Shown: positions 1 through 8,562 of the stretch, one piece after another
Layout of the letters: each line of letters opens with the position of its first letter
Position numbering within the stretch: the first letter of the stretch is position 1
Source of the DNA: DASZQY01 sp036511595
GTDB taxonomy: Bacteria; Pseudomonadota; Alphaproteobacteria; Rhizobiales; Kaistiaceae
Length of the DNA stretch: 64,000 nucleotides
Reading direction: 5' to 3'
Assembly: GCA_036511595.1 (NCBI GenBank)
Contig: DATCBY010000027.1
Location: 15,617-79,616 of the forward strand
Notes under the pieces: model-generated
Told to the model about the DNA's origin: nothing
Database searches by the model: none
The model's input: only the letters and a program-made list of their open reading frames with translations
Program-made: the position numbers and the translations under genes

Positions 1-1
1 G

Positions 2-439
2 ATCAAGCTGCAAAGCGTGTTCGGCGTGGCGCGCGTCCTTGGCGCCAGTCCGGAACTGGCGTGGGCGATACAGGGCGTTCTGATTGCCTGTCTCGCGGTG
101 GCAATCGCGTGGCTGTGGCGCAAGCCCGTCGCGGACGAGTTGAAAGCCGCGGCGCTCGCCACGGCGGCGCTCCTGGCGACGCCTTATGTCTTCATCTACG
201 ACCTCGTGCTGCTGGCGGTGCCAATCGCCTTCCTCGTCCGCGGCGGGCTGACGCGGCAGGATTGCCTGGCGCTCGCGTTGGCGGTCGTGCTGGTGTTTGC
301 CTATCCGCTGGTGCCGGTCGAAAGCGGACTGGCCGCCATCGTCGTCGTCGGGGTCGTAATCGTCGGCCGCGTGATGCGCCCGTTGCCGGAGGCGTCATCG
401 CTGCAGCTGGCCGCCGGCGCCAGGCCGACAGCGGGCTAG
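2..439 (+). CDS. C-terminal part of a DUF2029/GT87-type membrane glycosyltransferase (5' truncated by window)
   Basis: The reading frame is open from base 2 and runs to a TAG at 437-439, so the gene begins before the window. About 145 residues are visible, almost all hydrophobic, with four or more candidate membrane helices separated by short basic loops (for example WRKPVADELK). The segment TPYVFIYDLVLLAVPIAFL resembles the C-terminal membrane part of polyprenol-phosphate-dependent mannosyltransferase-like proteins (DUF2029, GT87). The catalytic N-terminal loop lies outside the window, so the family call rests on the membrane part only. The stop overlaps the end of the convergent psuG gene by four bases. 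Confidence 0.55.
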   Translation: MKLQSVFGVARVLGASPELAWAIQGVLIACLAVAIAWLWRKPVADELKAAALATAALLATPYVFIYDLVLLAVPIAFLVRGGLTRQDCLALALAVVLVFAYPLVPVESGLAAIVVVGVVIVGRVMRPLPEASSLQLAAGARPTAG

Positions 440-1347
440 CCCGCCATTGCCACCGCGATCCCCGCCGCCAGCCGCGCGTTGTTGCGAATGAGCGCGATGT
501 TGGCGGTGAGGCTGCGGCCGCCGGTCTTCTTGAGGATCGCATCGAGCAGGTGGGGGGTGACCGCCTTGCCGGTGATGCCGGCTGTTGCCGCATCGGCGAC
601 GGCGGCCGCGATCGCCGGGCGCATCTCGGCCGCCGGGATCTCGTCGGCCACCGGAATCGGATTGGCGACGAGAACGCCGCCGGGCAGGCTGAGCTCGTTT
701 CTCGCGCGGACGAAGCGCGCGACGGCGCCGACGTCATCGAGGCGGATGGGTGCGCGCAGACCGCTGTCGCGCGACCAGAACGCGGGGAAGGCGTCGGAGC
801 CATAGGCGACCACCGGAACGCCCAGCGTCTCCAGATATTCCAGCGTCTTGGGAATATCGAGGAGCGCCTTGGCGCCGGCGCAGACGACCACCACGCCGGT
901 CCGCGCCAGCTCGGTAAGATCGGCGGAAATGTCGAATGTAGTCTCGGCGCCGCGATGGACGCCACCGATGCCGCCAGTAGCGAACACGCCGATGCCCGCG
1001 AGCTTCGCCGCAATCATCGTGGCGGCTACCGTCGTGGCGCCCATCCGCCCGGCCGTGATGCCATAAGCAAGATCGGCGCTCGACAGCTTGAGCACATCCT
1101 TCGCCTTGGCGAGCGACTCCAGCGTGGTGCGATCGAGCCCGACGCGAATCTTGCCGCCGATGACGGCGATGGCGGCGGGAAGGGCACCACCCTTACGCAC
1201 ATCATCCTCGACGGCGAGTGCCGTCTCGATGTTCTGCGGCCACGGCATGCCGTGGCTGACGATGGTCGTCTCGAGCGCCACCACCGGGCGTTTGGTGGCA
1301 AGCGCGAGAGCGACGTCGTCGGAAACGACCAATGGCGGCTGATTCAC
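436..1347 (-). CDS. psuG: Pseudouridine-5'-phosphate glycosidase PsuG
   Basis: The enzyme reversibly cleaves the C-C glycosidic bond of pseudouridine 5'-phosphate to uracil and ribose 5-phosphate. The 303-residue protein has the usual family length and shows the conserved ALETTIVSHGMP block (Glu26), GATTVAATM near residue 105 and the VVVVCAGAKALLD segment holding the expected catalytic lysine. It uses a GTG start that overlaps the TGA of the upstream kinase gene by three bases, so the two are translationally coupled and act in sequence: the kinase makes the phosphate that this enzyme splits. Confidence 0.93.
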   Translation of the reverse strand: MNQPPLVVSDDVALALATKRPVVALETTIVSHGMPWPQNIETALAVEDDVRKGGALPAAIAVIGGKIRVGLDRTTLESLAKAKDVLKLSSADLAYGITAGRMGATTVAATMIAAKLAGIGVFATGGIGGVHRGAETTFDISADLTELARTGVVVVCAGAKALLDIPKTLEYLETLGVPVVAYGSDAFPAFWSRDSGLRAPIRLDDVGAVARFVRARNELSLPGGVLVANPIPVADEIPAAEMRPAIAAAVADAATAGITGKAVTPHLLDAILKKTGGRSLTANIALIRNNARLAAGIAVAMAG

Positions 1348-2306
1348 GAAGCAACGCGAGCGGGGCCCGCTGTCAGGCGCTCAGCGAGTGCGTCCTCACC
1401 GAACGGCGCATCGGCGATGCCGCCGGCTTCGAGGGTAAGGACGGCAGCGGCGCGGCCGAAGCGCACCGCATCGTTGAGGTCATGGCCGGCGGTGAGGCCA
1501 TAGATCGCGCCCGCGGCAAACGAATCGCCGGCGCCGTTGACGCTCTTCACCATCGCGCGCAGCGATGCGTGCGAGCGCACGGCGCCCTTGCTCGCCACCG
1601 CCAGCGGATCGTTGCCGTTGGTGACGACGATGCTGGTCGGTCGCGTGCCGGCGAGCTCACGCGCGAGGGCGTCGACGGCAAGTCCCGAATCTTCGGGATC
1701 GCGGCCAAGGAGCGCCGCCGCCTCGCGGCGATTGGTGAAGAGATAGGTGAGAGCGTCGAGGATTGGACCGAGCCGGACGGCCTTGGCCGGCGAGACGGTG
1801 AGAGCGGCAATCGGCACGCGCGCGTCCTTGGCTTCAGCGCTGAGGAAGGCCAGCGTTGCCTTCGGAAGGTTGGCATCGACGACCCAGAAGTCGCGTCCGC
1901 CCGCTTTCGTCGAGCCGGCGACGGCGGCGGGCGTGACTTCGTCGCAAATGCCCATGTCGGCAATGCCGATAATGAGATTGCCCTGGTCGTCGAGGGTGGC
2001 GTGATAGGCGGCGGTTGCCGAGGCTTCCGAGACGACGACCGGGCTGGTGTCGACGCCGGCAGCGGCGGCGGCGGCGAGAATCGCCTGTCCGTCCGGGTCG
2101 GCACCCACTGCGGTCACGAGTCGGGTGCGCATGCCGAGGCGGGCGAGCACGGCGGCGACGTTGAATCCGACGCCGCCGGGTACGCGGCGAACGCTGCCGG
2201 GGTTGGAGGCGCCCATGACCGGCGCGGCATGGCTGCGGACGATGCGGTCAAGCGTAGCGCCGCCGAAGACCGTGACGGTGTCGATGGCGCGGACGGTGTG
2301 CTCCAT
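1344..2306 (-). CDS. psuK: PfkB-family carbohydrate kinase, likely pseudouridine kinase PsuK
   Basis: A ribokinase-fold (PfkB) kinase of 320 residues. It opens with TVTVFGGATLDRI, has the glycine-rich GSVRRVPGGVGFNVAAVLARLG sugar-binding segment (shown here only as its family signature), and ends with the anion-hole/catalytic NGAGDSFAAG motif whose aspartate is the general base. I chose the ATG at 2306 because AGGGAA stands just before it. A GTG at 2330 is an alternative that lacks a clear ribosome-binding site. Coupling to psuG makes pseudouridine the most likely substrate, although PfkB substrate specificity cannot be read from sequence alone. Confidence 0.85.
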   Translation of the reverse strand: MEHTVRAIDTVTVFGGATLDRIVRSHAAPVMGASNPGSVRRVPGGVGFNVAAVLARLGMRTRLVTAVGADPDGQAILAAAAAAGVDTSPVVVSEASATAAYHATLDDQGNLIIGIADMGICDEVTPAAVAGSTKAGGRDFWVVDANLPKATLAFLSAEAKDARVPIAALTVSPAKAVRLGPILDALTYLFTNRREAAALLGRDPEDSGLAVDALARELAGTRPTSIVVTNGNDPLAVASKGAVRSHASLRAMVKSVNGAGDSFAAGAIYGLTAGHDLNDAVRFGRAAAVLTLEAGGIADAPFGEDALAERLTAGPARVAS

Positions 2307-2602
2307 GGCTTCCCTGTTCACAGGAATCACGCGACGCGCCCATCATTGGCCCGCGGCCGGCTCGGCGCAATGAAATCCGGGCGGAGGCTGGCACGCAGCC
2401 CCTAATGAAAGATCAGCGAGGGCGTCACAATTGCTAGGAGTGACCGCTTTTCAGCGCGAGCACGGGAACCTCAGTTTGAATTCCGGTGACCAAGATTGGC
2501 ATTCGCCCATCCAGCCGGTCGGTTCCGTCACGGAACCCCTGTTTCCACGCCGGACACGTCGCGACGGTGCCGCCCACGCGGGCGGCACCGAAGGCAATCG
2601 AC

Positions 2603-2824
2603 TCACCTATAACAAACCATCTCTCCATTGGGCATGCGAACGGCTGTGTGGCCGGTGTGTTTAAGGCACCAGGCTTCATTTTGGCCGCCCCAGTAGCACC
2701 GGTTGCCCGCGCCGCGATGCATGTTCGCTCCGCAGCCGCCCAAGGCGAGCGCAGGCGTTACGGCGGATGCCACGGCGGCCGAAAGAACTACGACTCCGAG
2801 TAGCGTCGCTGAAAGCTTCTTCAT
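2603..2824 (-). CDS. Small secreted cysteine-containing protein of unknown function
   Basis: A 73-residue protein starting MKKLSATLLGVVVLSAAVA, a typical Sec signal peptide with a likely cleavage after ALA near residue 27. The mature part is about 45 residues with four cysteines (GGCG, NRCY, AWCL, MVCY), which could form two disulfides or bind a ligand. The ATG at 2824 has a strong GGAGG five bases upstream, so longer upstream starts are not needed. The gene stands alone before recA on the opposite strand. I do not recognise the family. Confidence 0.7.
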   Translation of the reverse strand: MKKLSATLLGVVVLSAAVASAVTPALALGGCGANMHRGAGNRCYWGGQNEAWCLKHTGHTAVRMPNGEMVCYR

Positions 2825-3021
2825 GAAAACCTCCACATGCGTTGACACTCCCCGCCAAGCATTTTCATCCCCGTGTAACCGGCGTGTTTCCGTGTCAATT
2901 CGGCCGCTCGCGTCGAGCTGAATCAAGCGCGTTGTGGCTAGCATTAGGTAGCGTCATCAAACTCATCGGTGAAAAGGGTGTCTTGATCGAATTGGGCGCC
3001 CGCGGACGTGCTTGCCATTGA

Positions 3022-3036
3022 GAACAAAACGTGTAC
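3022..3036 (+). promoter_or_regulatory. Probable LexA (SOS) box upstream of recA
   Basis: GAAC-N7-GTAC, one mismatch from the direct-repeat GAAC-N7-GAAC form of the LexA box used by many alphaproteobacteria. It lies 75 bases before the recA start in the only non-coding stretch upstream, as expected for SOS control of recA. The match is by eye. Confidence 0.5.
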
Positions 3037-3110
3037 ATTCGGGTTACACACGGGGCGATACATTTCCCATTGGCTTTCGATGCGGCCCCGGCGAATAAGG
3101 AGCGCTACAC

Positions 3111-4205
3111 ATGCCGACTGCTGCTGCGACGCCGCTGCGCGTGATCGAGGGTCACTCCATGGACAAGACGAAGGCGCTCGATGCGGCGCTCAGCCAGATC
3201 GAGCGATCGTTCGGCAAAGGCTCCATCATGCGCCTTGGCAAGAACGATACGCCGGTGGAGATCGGCACCGTGCCGACCGGTTCGCTCGGCCTCGATATTG
3301 CGCTCGGCATCGGCGGCCTGCCGCGCGGTCGGGTTGTCGAGATTTATGGCCCCGAATCATCCGGCAAGACGACTTTGGCGCTGCAGGTCATCGCCGAGGC
3401 CCAGAAGACCGGCGGCATCTGCGGCTTCATCGACGCGGAACATGCGCTCGACGCCACCTACGCCCGCAAGCTCGGCGTCAACCTCGACGATCTGCTGATT
3501 TCCCAGCCCGACACGGGCGAGCAGGCGCTGGAGATCGTCGACACGCTCGTGCGTTCCGGCGCCATCGACGTGCTGGTCATCGATTCGGTGGCGGCGCTGA
3601 CGCCGCGCGCCGAAATCGAGGGTGAGATGGGCGACCAGCTTCCCGGCCTGCAGGCCAGGCTCATGAGCCAGGCAATGCGCAAGCTCACCGGTTCGATCTC
3701 GCGCTCCAATACCACCGTCATCTTCATCAACCAGATCCGCATGAAGATCGGTGTCATGTTCGGCAGTCCGGAGACGACCACCGGCGGCAATGCGTTGAAA
3801 TTCTATGCCTCTGTCCGCCTCGACATCCGCCGCATCGGCTCGATCAAGGAGCGCGAGGAGGTGGTCGGCAACCAGACCCGCGTGAAGGTGGTGAAGAACA
3901 AGCTGGCGCCGCCGTTCAAGCAGGTCGAGTTCGACATCATGTACGGCGAGGGCATTTCCAAGACCGGCGAGCTCGTCGATCTGGGCGTTAAGGCGGGTAT
4001 CATCGAGAAGTCCGGCGCCTGGTTCTCCTATGACAGCCAGCGTCTCGGCCAGGGGCGCGAGAACGCCAAGGTGTTCCTCAAGGAAAACCCGGAAGTCGCC
4101 AACACGATCGAAAAGGCGATTCGCGAGAACGCCGGCATGATCGCCGCCAAGTTCCTGGAGCAGGGCGGTCCCGGCGACGACGGTGACGACGCGGCCGAGG
4201 CGTAG
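3111..4205 (+). CDS. recA: Recombinase RecA
   Basis: Strand-exchange ATPase that coats single-stranded DNA, catalyses homologous pairing and triggers LexA self-cleavage. The 364-residue protein has Walker A GPESSGKT at residues 80-87, the conserved core DKTKALDAALSQIERSFGKG, the L2-region sequence INQIRMKIGVMFG and an acidic C-terminal tail (GDDGDDAAEA). The ATG at 3111 has AAGGAG upstream. The extra 16 residues before MDKTKAL match the N-terminal extension common in Hyphomicrobiales RecA. A GAAC-N7-GTAC LexA-like site lies upstream. A VOC protein gene and alaS follow on the same strand. Confidence 0.98.
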   Translation: MPTAAATPLRVIEGHSMDKTKALDAALSQIERSFGKGSIMRLGKNDTPVEIGTVPTGSLGLDIALGIGGLPRGRVVEIYGPESSGKTTLALQVIAEAQKTGGICGFIDAEHALDATYARKLGVNLDDLLISQPDTGEQALEIVDTLVRSGAIDVLVIDSVAALTPRAEIEGEMGDQLPGLQARLMSQAMRKLTGSISRSNTTVIFINQIRMKIGVMFGSPETTTGGNALKFYASVRLDIRRIGSIKEREEVVGNQTRVKVVKNKLAPPFKQVEFDIMYGEGISKTGELVDLGVKAGIIEKSGAWFSYDSQRLGQGRENAKVFLKENPEVANTIEKAIRENAGMIAAKFLEQGGPGDDGDDAAEA

Positions 4206-4215
4206 GCAGGCGGTT

Positions 4216-4635
4216 GTGGAGCAGCGCGTCAGTCTGATCACGCTGGGCGTCGCGGACCTCGACCGTTCGCGACGCTTCTACGAGCGGCTTGGCTGGAAGC
4301 GCGGCAACAAGGACGAGGGCGTCGTTTTCTTCCAGGTTCCGGGCGGGGTTTTTGCGCTGTGGTCGCGGAGCGATCTGGCGGCCGACGCGCGGCTTCCCGA
4401 TGCCGGCGGTTTTGGCGGCGTGGCGCTTGCCTATAACACGCGTTCGCATGAGGAGGTCGATGCGGTGCTCGCCGAGGCTGCGGGCGCCGGCGCCCGAATC
4501 CTGAAACCGGCGGAAGAGACGTTCTGGGGCGGTTACTCGGGATATTTCGCCGACCCTGACGGTCACCCCTGGGAAGTGGCCTGGAACCCCGGCTGGTCGT
4601 TTGACGAGCGTGGCGGCGTCCTGTTGTCCCCCTAA
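4216..4635 (+). CDS. VOC (glyoxalase/bleomycin-resistance) superfamily protein
   Basis: About 139 residues with a VOC beta-alpha-beta-beta-beta fold signature: it starts VSLITLGVADLDRSRRFYERLGW and ends with the metal-site strand YFADPDGHPWEVAWNP, in which the terminal Glu is the usual metal ligand. Members range from lyases to dioxygenases and resistance proteins, and the substrate here is unknown. I prefer the GTG at 4216, where homology begins. An upstream in-frame start at 4183 would overlap recA by 23 bases. The gene sits between recA and alaS, a placement seen in related genomes. Confidence 0.82.
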   Translation: MEQRVSLITLGVADLDRSRRFYERLGWKRGNKDEGVVFFQVPGGVFALWSRSDLAADARLPDAGGFGGVALAYNTRSHEEVDAVLAEAAGAGARILKPAEETFWGGYSGYFADPDGHPWEVAWNPGWSFDERGGVLLSP

Positions 4636-4731
4636 GTCTCGCGCAATCATTGGACAGGGCTTGTTTTCCAGCGCTAAAAACGCCGGGCGGTCGCAGTCCT
4701 GCGGCCGTTTTGCTGTCGAACGCCGGTGGAC

Positions 4732-7401
4732 ATGAATAGCGTCAACGATATCCGTGCCCAATTTCTTTCGTTCTTCGAGAAGAACGGCCACACCCCGGTG
4801 GCGTCGGGGTCGCTGGTACCGCGCAATGACCCGACGCTGATGTTCACCAACGCCGGCATGGTGCCGTTCAAGGACTATTTCACCGGCCGGGCGAAGCCGC
4901 CCTATCCGCGTGCGACGACCGCACAAAAGTGCGTGCGGGCGGGCGGCAAGCACAACGATCTCGACAACGTCGGCTATACGGCGCGCCACCACACCTTCTT
5001 CGAGATGCTCGGCAATTTTTCGTTCGGCGACTACTTCAAGGAACGGGCGATCGAGCTGGCCTGGAACCTGGTGACGAAGGAGTTCGGGCTCGCCAGGGAT
5101 CGGTTGACCATCACGGTCTATCACACCGACGATCACGCCTTCGACCTGTGGAAGAAGATCGCCGGACTGCCGGAAGAGCGCATCGTCCGCATCGCCACCA
5201 ACGACAATTTCTGGGCGATGGGCGACACGGGTCCCTGCGGGCCGTGCTCGGAGATTTTCTACGATCACGGCGACCACATTCCCGGTGGACCGCCGGGCAG
5301 CGCCGATGCCGACGGCGACCGCTTCATCGAGATCTGGAATCTGGTGTTCATGCAGTTCGAGCAGGTGGCCGGTGGCCAGCGCATCGACCTGCCGCGCCCG
5401 TCGATCGACACCGGCATGGGGCTGGAGCGCGTTGCCGCGGTGATGCAGGGGGTGCACGACAACTACGACATCGATCTTTTCAAGACGCTGATCGCTGCCT
5501 CGGTCGCGCTGATCGGCGTGGCGGCGGAAGGTCCAAATCGCGCCAGTCACCGCATCATCGCCGACCATCTGCGCGCGTCGAGCTTCCTGATCGCGGACGG
5601 CGTGCTGCCTTCGAACGAGGGGCGTGGGTACGTGCTCCGGCGCATCATGCGCCGGGCGATGCGCCACGTGCACCTCCTCGGCGCGAAAGAGCCGCTGATG
5701 TACCGGCTCGTGCCGACGCTGGTCGCCGAGATGGGTCGCGCCTATCCGGAACTCGCGCGTGCCGAGTCGCTGATCGAGGCCACGCTCCGTCTCGAGGAGA
5801 CGCGATTTGGTCGAACGCTCGAACGCGGCCTGACGCTGCTCGACGAGGCCACGGCCAGCTTATCGTCGGGAGCGACGCTCGCCGGCGATGTCGCTTTCCG
5901 TCTCTACGACACCTATGGTTTCCCGCTCGATCTCACCCAGGATGCGCTGAAGGCGCGCGGCATGGCGGTCGATACCGCCGGCTTCGCCAAGGCGATGGAG
6001 AAACAGAAGGAAGAGGCGCGGGCGAGCTGGGCGGGCTCCGGCGACACGCAGACCGAGCCGGTGTGGTTCAAGTTGCGCGAGACGCTCGGCGCCACCGAGT
6101 TCCTCGGCTACGAGACGGAGAACGCGGAGGCGGAAATCCTGGCGCTTGTTCGCGACGGCGACGGCATCCAGACCGCGAAAGCCGGCGAGAGCGTCGGCAT
6201 CGTCGTCAACCAGACGCCGTTCTACGCCGAGTCGGGCGGCCAATCTCCGGATGAGGGGTTGATCGCCAGCGAGAACGGCGGCGCCATCATTGACGACGTG
6301 CAGAAGCGCGCCGATGGGCTGTTCGTTCATTATGCGAAGATGGAAAACGGCACGCTGTCGGTCGGCGATGCGGTGCGCATGTCGGTCGACCACGACCGGC
6401 GCGCGGCGATCCGCGCCAATCATTCGGCCACCCATCTGCTGCACGCGGCGCTGCGCAATGTGCTCGGCACGCATGTGGCGCAAAAAGGTTCGCTGGTGGC
6501 GCCCGATCGCCTGCGCTTCGATTTCTCGCATCCGAAGCCGCTGGACGCCCACGAGATCGAGGCAGCGGAGGATCTCGCCAACGCGGTGCTGCTGCAGGAT
6601 GCGCCGGTGACGACGCGGCTGATGGATCGGGAGGAAGCTATGCACTCCGGCGCCATGGCCCTGTTCGGCGAGAAGTACGGCGAGGAGGTGCGGGTCGTGG
6701 GCATGGGTTCACTGCCCGGCGCGTTTCCTGAACGACCCTATTCGGTGGAGCTTTGCGGCGGCACGCATGTCGCGCGCACGGGCGAAATCGGCCTGATCAC
6801 GCTGGTCGGCGAGGCCGGCGTGGCGGCAGGCGTCCGCCGCGTCGAGGCGCTCACGGGCACTGCTGCACGCAAGCATCTTGCCGGGCAGGAGAAGCGGCTG
6901 CGCGCGGCGGCGCTGGCGCTCAAGGTACGGCCGGATGAGGTGGCCGAGCGGGCGGCGATCCTGATGGAAGAACGGCGCAAGCTGGAGCGCGACCTCGCCG
7001 ATGCGCGCAAGAAGCTCGCCATGGGGGGCGGTGGTGGGGACAGCGTTGCAACGGGGGGCGTGCGCGCCGTCGGTTCGACGAAGTTTCTCGGCCGCGCCGT
7101 CAGCGGAATTGCCCCGAAGGACCTGAAGGGCATCGTTGACGACGGCAAGAAGACGGTCGGCTCAGGCATCGTGGCGATCGTCGGCGTCTCCGATGACGGC
7201 AAGGCGGGCCTGGTCGTCGGCGTCACGAACGATCTGGTCGACCGCTTCGACGCGGTCGCCCTCGTCAAAGCGGGGGCGGAGGCGTTGGGTGGCAAGGGTG
7301 GGGGCGGGCGGCCCGACATGGCACAGGCTGGCGGTCCCGATGGGGACAAGGCGGAGGCGGCGCTCGCGGCGATCGAGGCGGCGATAGCCGCAGGCGGTTG
7401 A
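4732..7401 (+). CDS. alaS: Alanine--tRNA ligase
   Basis: Class II aminoacyl-tRNA synthetase charging tRNA-Ala and, through its editing domain, removing misacylated Ser and Gly. The 889-residue length is normal. Seen in order: the catalytic domain with TNAGMVPFKDYF and the GDTGPCGPCSEIFYD segment; the editing domain with HSATHLLH; the second half of its zinc site, CGGTH; and a C-terminal DHHA1 domain ending in a Gly-rich KGGGGRPDMAQAGG. The start is the ATG at 4732. A GTG two codons earlier (4726) is possible. Confidence 0.98.
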   Translation: MNSVNDIRAQFLSFFEKNGHTPVASGSLVPRNDPTLMFTNAGMVPFKDYFTGRAKPPYPRATTAQKCVRAGGKHNDLDNVGYTARHHTFFEMLGNFSFGDYFKERAIELAWNLVTKEFGLARDRLTITVYHTDDHAFDLWKKIAGLPEERIVRIATNDNFWAMGDTGPCGPCSEIFYDHGDHIPGGPPGSADADGDRFIEIWNLVFMQFEQVAGGQRIDLPRPSIDTGMGLERVAAVMQGVHDNYDIDLFKTLIAASVALIGVAAEGPNRASHRIIADHLRASSFLIADGVLPSNEGRGYVLRRIMRRAMRHVHLLGAKEPLMYRLVPTLVAEMGRAYPELARAESLIEATLRLEETRFGRTLERGLTLLDEATASLSSGATLAGDVAFRLYDTYGFPLDLTQDALKARGMAVDTAGFAKAMEKQKEEARASWAGSGDTQTEPVWFKLRETLGATEFLGYETENAEAEILALVRDGDGIQTAKAGESVGIVVNQTPFYAESGGQSPDEGLIASENGGAIIDDVQKRADGLFVHYAKMENGTLSVGDAVRMSVDHDRRAAIRANHSATHLLHAALRNVLGTHVAQKGSLVAPDRLRFDFSHPKPLDAHEIEAAEDLANAVLLQDAPVTTRLMDREEAMHSGAMALFGEKYGEEVRVVGMGSLPGAFPERPYSVELCGGTHVARTGEIGLITLVGEAGVAAGVRRVEALTGTAARKHLAGQEKRLRAAALALKVRPDEVAERAAILMEERRKLERDLADARKKLAMGGGGGDSVATGGVRAVGSTKFLGRAVSGIAPKDLKGIVDDGKKTVGSGIVAIVGVSDDGKAGLVVGVTNDLVDRFDAVALVKAGAEALGGKGGGGRPDMAQAGGPDGDKAEAALAAIEAAIAAGG

Positions 7402-7404
7402 GCG

Positions 7405-8559
7405 ATGGATATCGCCGCCCGCCCCGACAGCGTTCGGCGACGGCTCTTTGACCTGTTTGAGCACGTCGACCGCCACGCGAAGCTGCCTGACTTTATTGCC
7501 GCGGCGCTGGTAACCCTCATTCTCATAAATGTGGTGGCGGCCGTGTTCGAGACCGTCGCGTCTCTGGCGGCGGACTACCGCTGGATCTTCCACACTATCG
7601 AAACAGCCTCGCTGGCGATCTTCACTATCGAATATATCGTGCGGCTATGGGTTTCGGTGGAGCATCCACGCGCCCGTGGAAAACCCGCATCGCAGGCACG
7701 GCTCGGCTATGCGGTGACTCCCGCGGCGCTTGTTGACCTTGTCGCGATCCTGCCGTTCTTCATCGAGGAGTTCACCGACGCGCACCTGCGCGTGATCGTT
7801 CTGATCCGGCTGCTGCGCCTGTTCAAGCTGGCGCGCTATTCGACCGGCTTCCAATCGCTGTTCGAGGCGATCCGCCGCGAGCGTCAGGCCCTGATCGCCA
7901 GCTTCCTGATCCTGATATCGGTCGTGCTGGTGTCGGCGTCGCTGGCCTACATGGCCGAGCGCGAGGCGCAGCCGGAAGCGTTCGGCTCCATCCCGCAGGC
8001 GATCTGGTGGGCGATGGAAACGCTGACCACCGTCGGCTACGGCGACGTGATCCCGAAGACCGTGCTCGGCCGCATCGTCGGCGGCCTGACCATGATCTCC
8101 GGCATATTGATGATCGCGCTGCCGGTCGCCATCATCGGCAGCTCCTTTGCCGAAGTCGTGCGCCAGCGCAGCTTCGTCATCACGTTCGGCATGGTGGCGC
8201 GCATTCCGCTGTTCGCGGATATCGGGTCAAAGGCGCTCGGCGATATCCTGCCGCACCTGCGCGCCATGACGATCGAGGCCGGCACCGTGATTGTCGAGCC
8301 CGAAACCGGCGATGCCTCGCTCTACATCATTGCCGACGGGATCGTCGAAGTGGATTTCTCCCACGACCGCCGGCGCTATGTCGCCAACGAGGCCTTTGGC
8401 GCGGCCCCCGACCCGGATTCGCCGGTTGGCCACTATTCGGCCATGGCGCTGACCCGGGTGAAGCTGCTGGCGCTGGACCGCAAGGCGCTTCATCGCCTTG
8501 TTACGCTTTATCCCGAACTAGCTGACCGCATGAAGCCCGCGGTCGTGACCCCAGCCTGA
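7405..8559 (+). CDS. Six-helix potassium channel with a degenerate cyclic-nucleotide-binding domain (MlotiK-like)
   Basis: An inner-membrane K+ channel subunit of 384 residues. Helices S1-S6 lie between about residues 28 and 250, an S4-like arginine-bearing helix (VIVLIRLLRLFKLARYS) is near 130-146, and the selectivity filter TTVGYGD is at 208-214. Residues 260-375 resemble a CNMP-binding domain (VARIPLFADI to LLALDRKALH). However, the phosphate-binding cassette that normally reads FGE...R-S-A is replaced by AFGAAPDPDSPVGHYSAMA, lacking the Glu and Arg. The start lies three bases after the alaS stop, so the two genes are probably cotranscribed. Confidence 0.9.
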   Translation: MDIAARPDSVRRRLFDLFEHVDRHAKLPDFIAAALVTLILINVVAAVFETVASLAADYRWIFHTIETASLAIFTIEYIVRLWVSVEHPRARGKPASQARLGYAVTPAALVDLVAILPFFIEEFTDAHLRVIVLIRLLRLFKLARYSTGFQSLFEAIRRERQALIASFLILISVVLVSASLAYMAEREAQPEAFGSIPQAIWWAMETLTTVGYGDVIPKTVLGRIVGGLTMISGILMIALPVAIIGSSFAEVVRQRSFVITFGMVARIPLFADIGSKALGDILPHLRAMTIEAGTVIVEPETGDASLYIIADGIVEVDFSHDRRRYVANEAFGAAPDPDSPVGHYSAMALTRVKLLALDRKALHRLVTLYPELADRMKPAVVTPA

Positions 8560-8562
8560 CGG

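Noticed and set aside
2431..2679. Two overlapping short open frames (77 codons plus strand, 81 codons minus strand) in the gap after psuK
   Set aside because: Neither has a convincing ribosome-binding site, signal peptide or known domain. I see nothing else supportable in 2307-2602.
4078..5673. A 531-codon open frame on the minus strand
   Set aside because: Antisense to recA, the VOC gene and alaS. Arg/His/Asp-rich shadow sequence.
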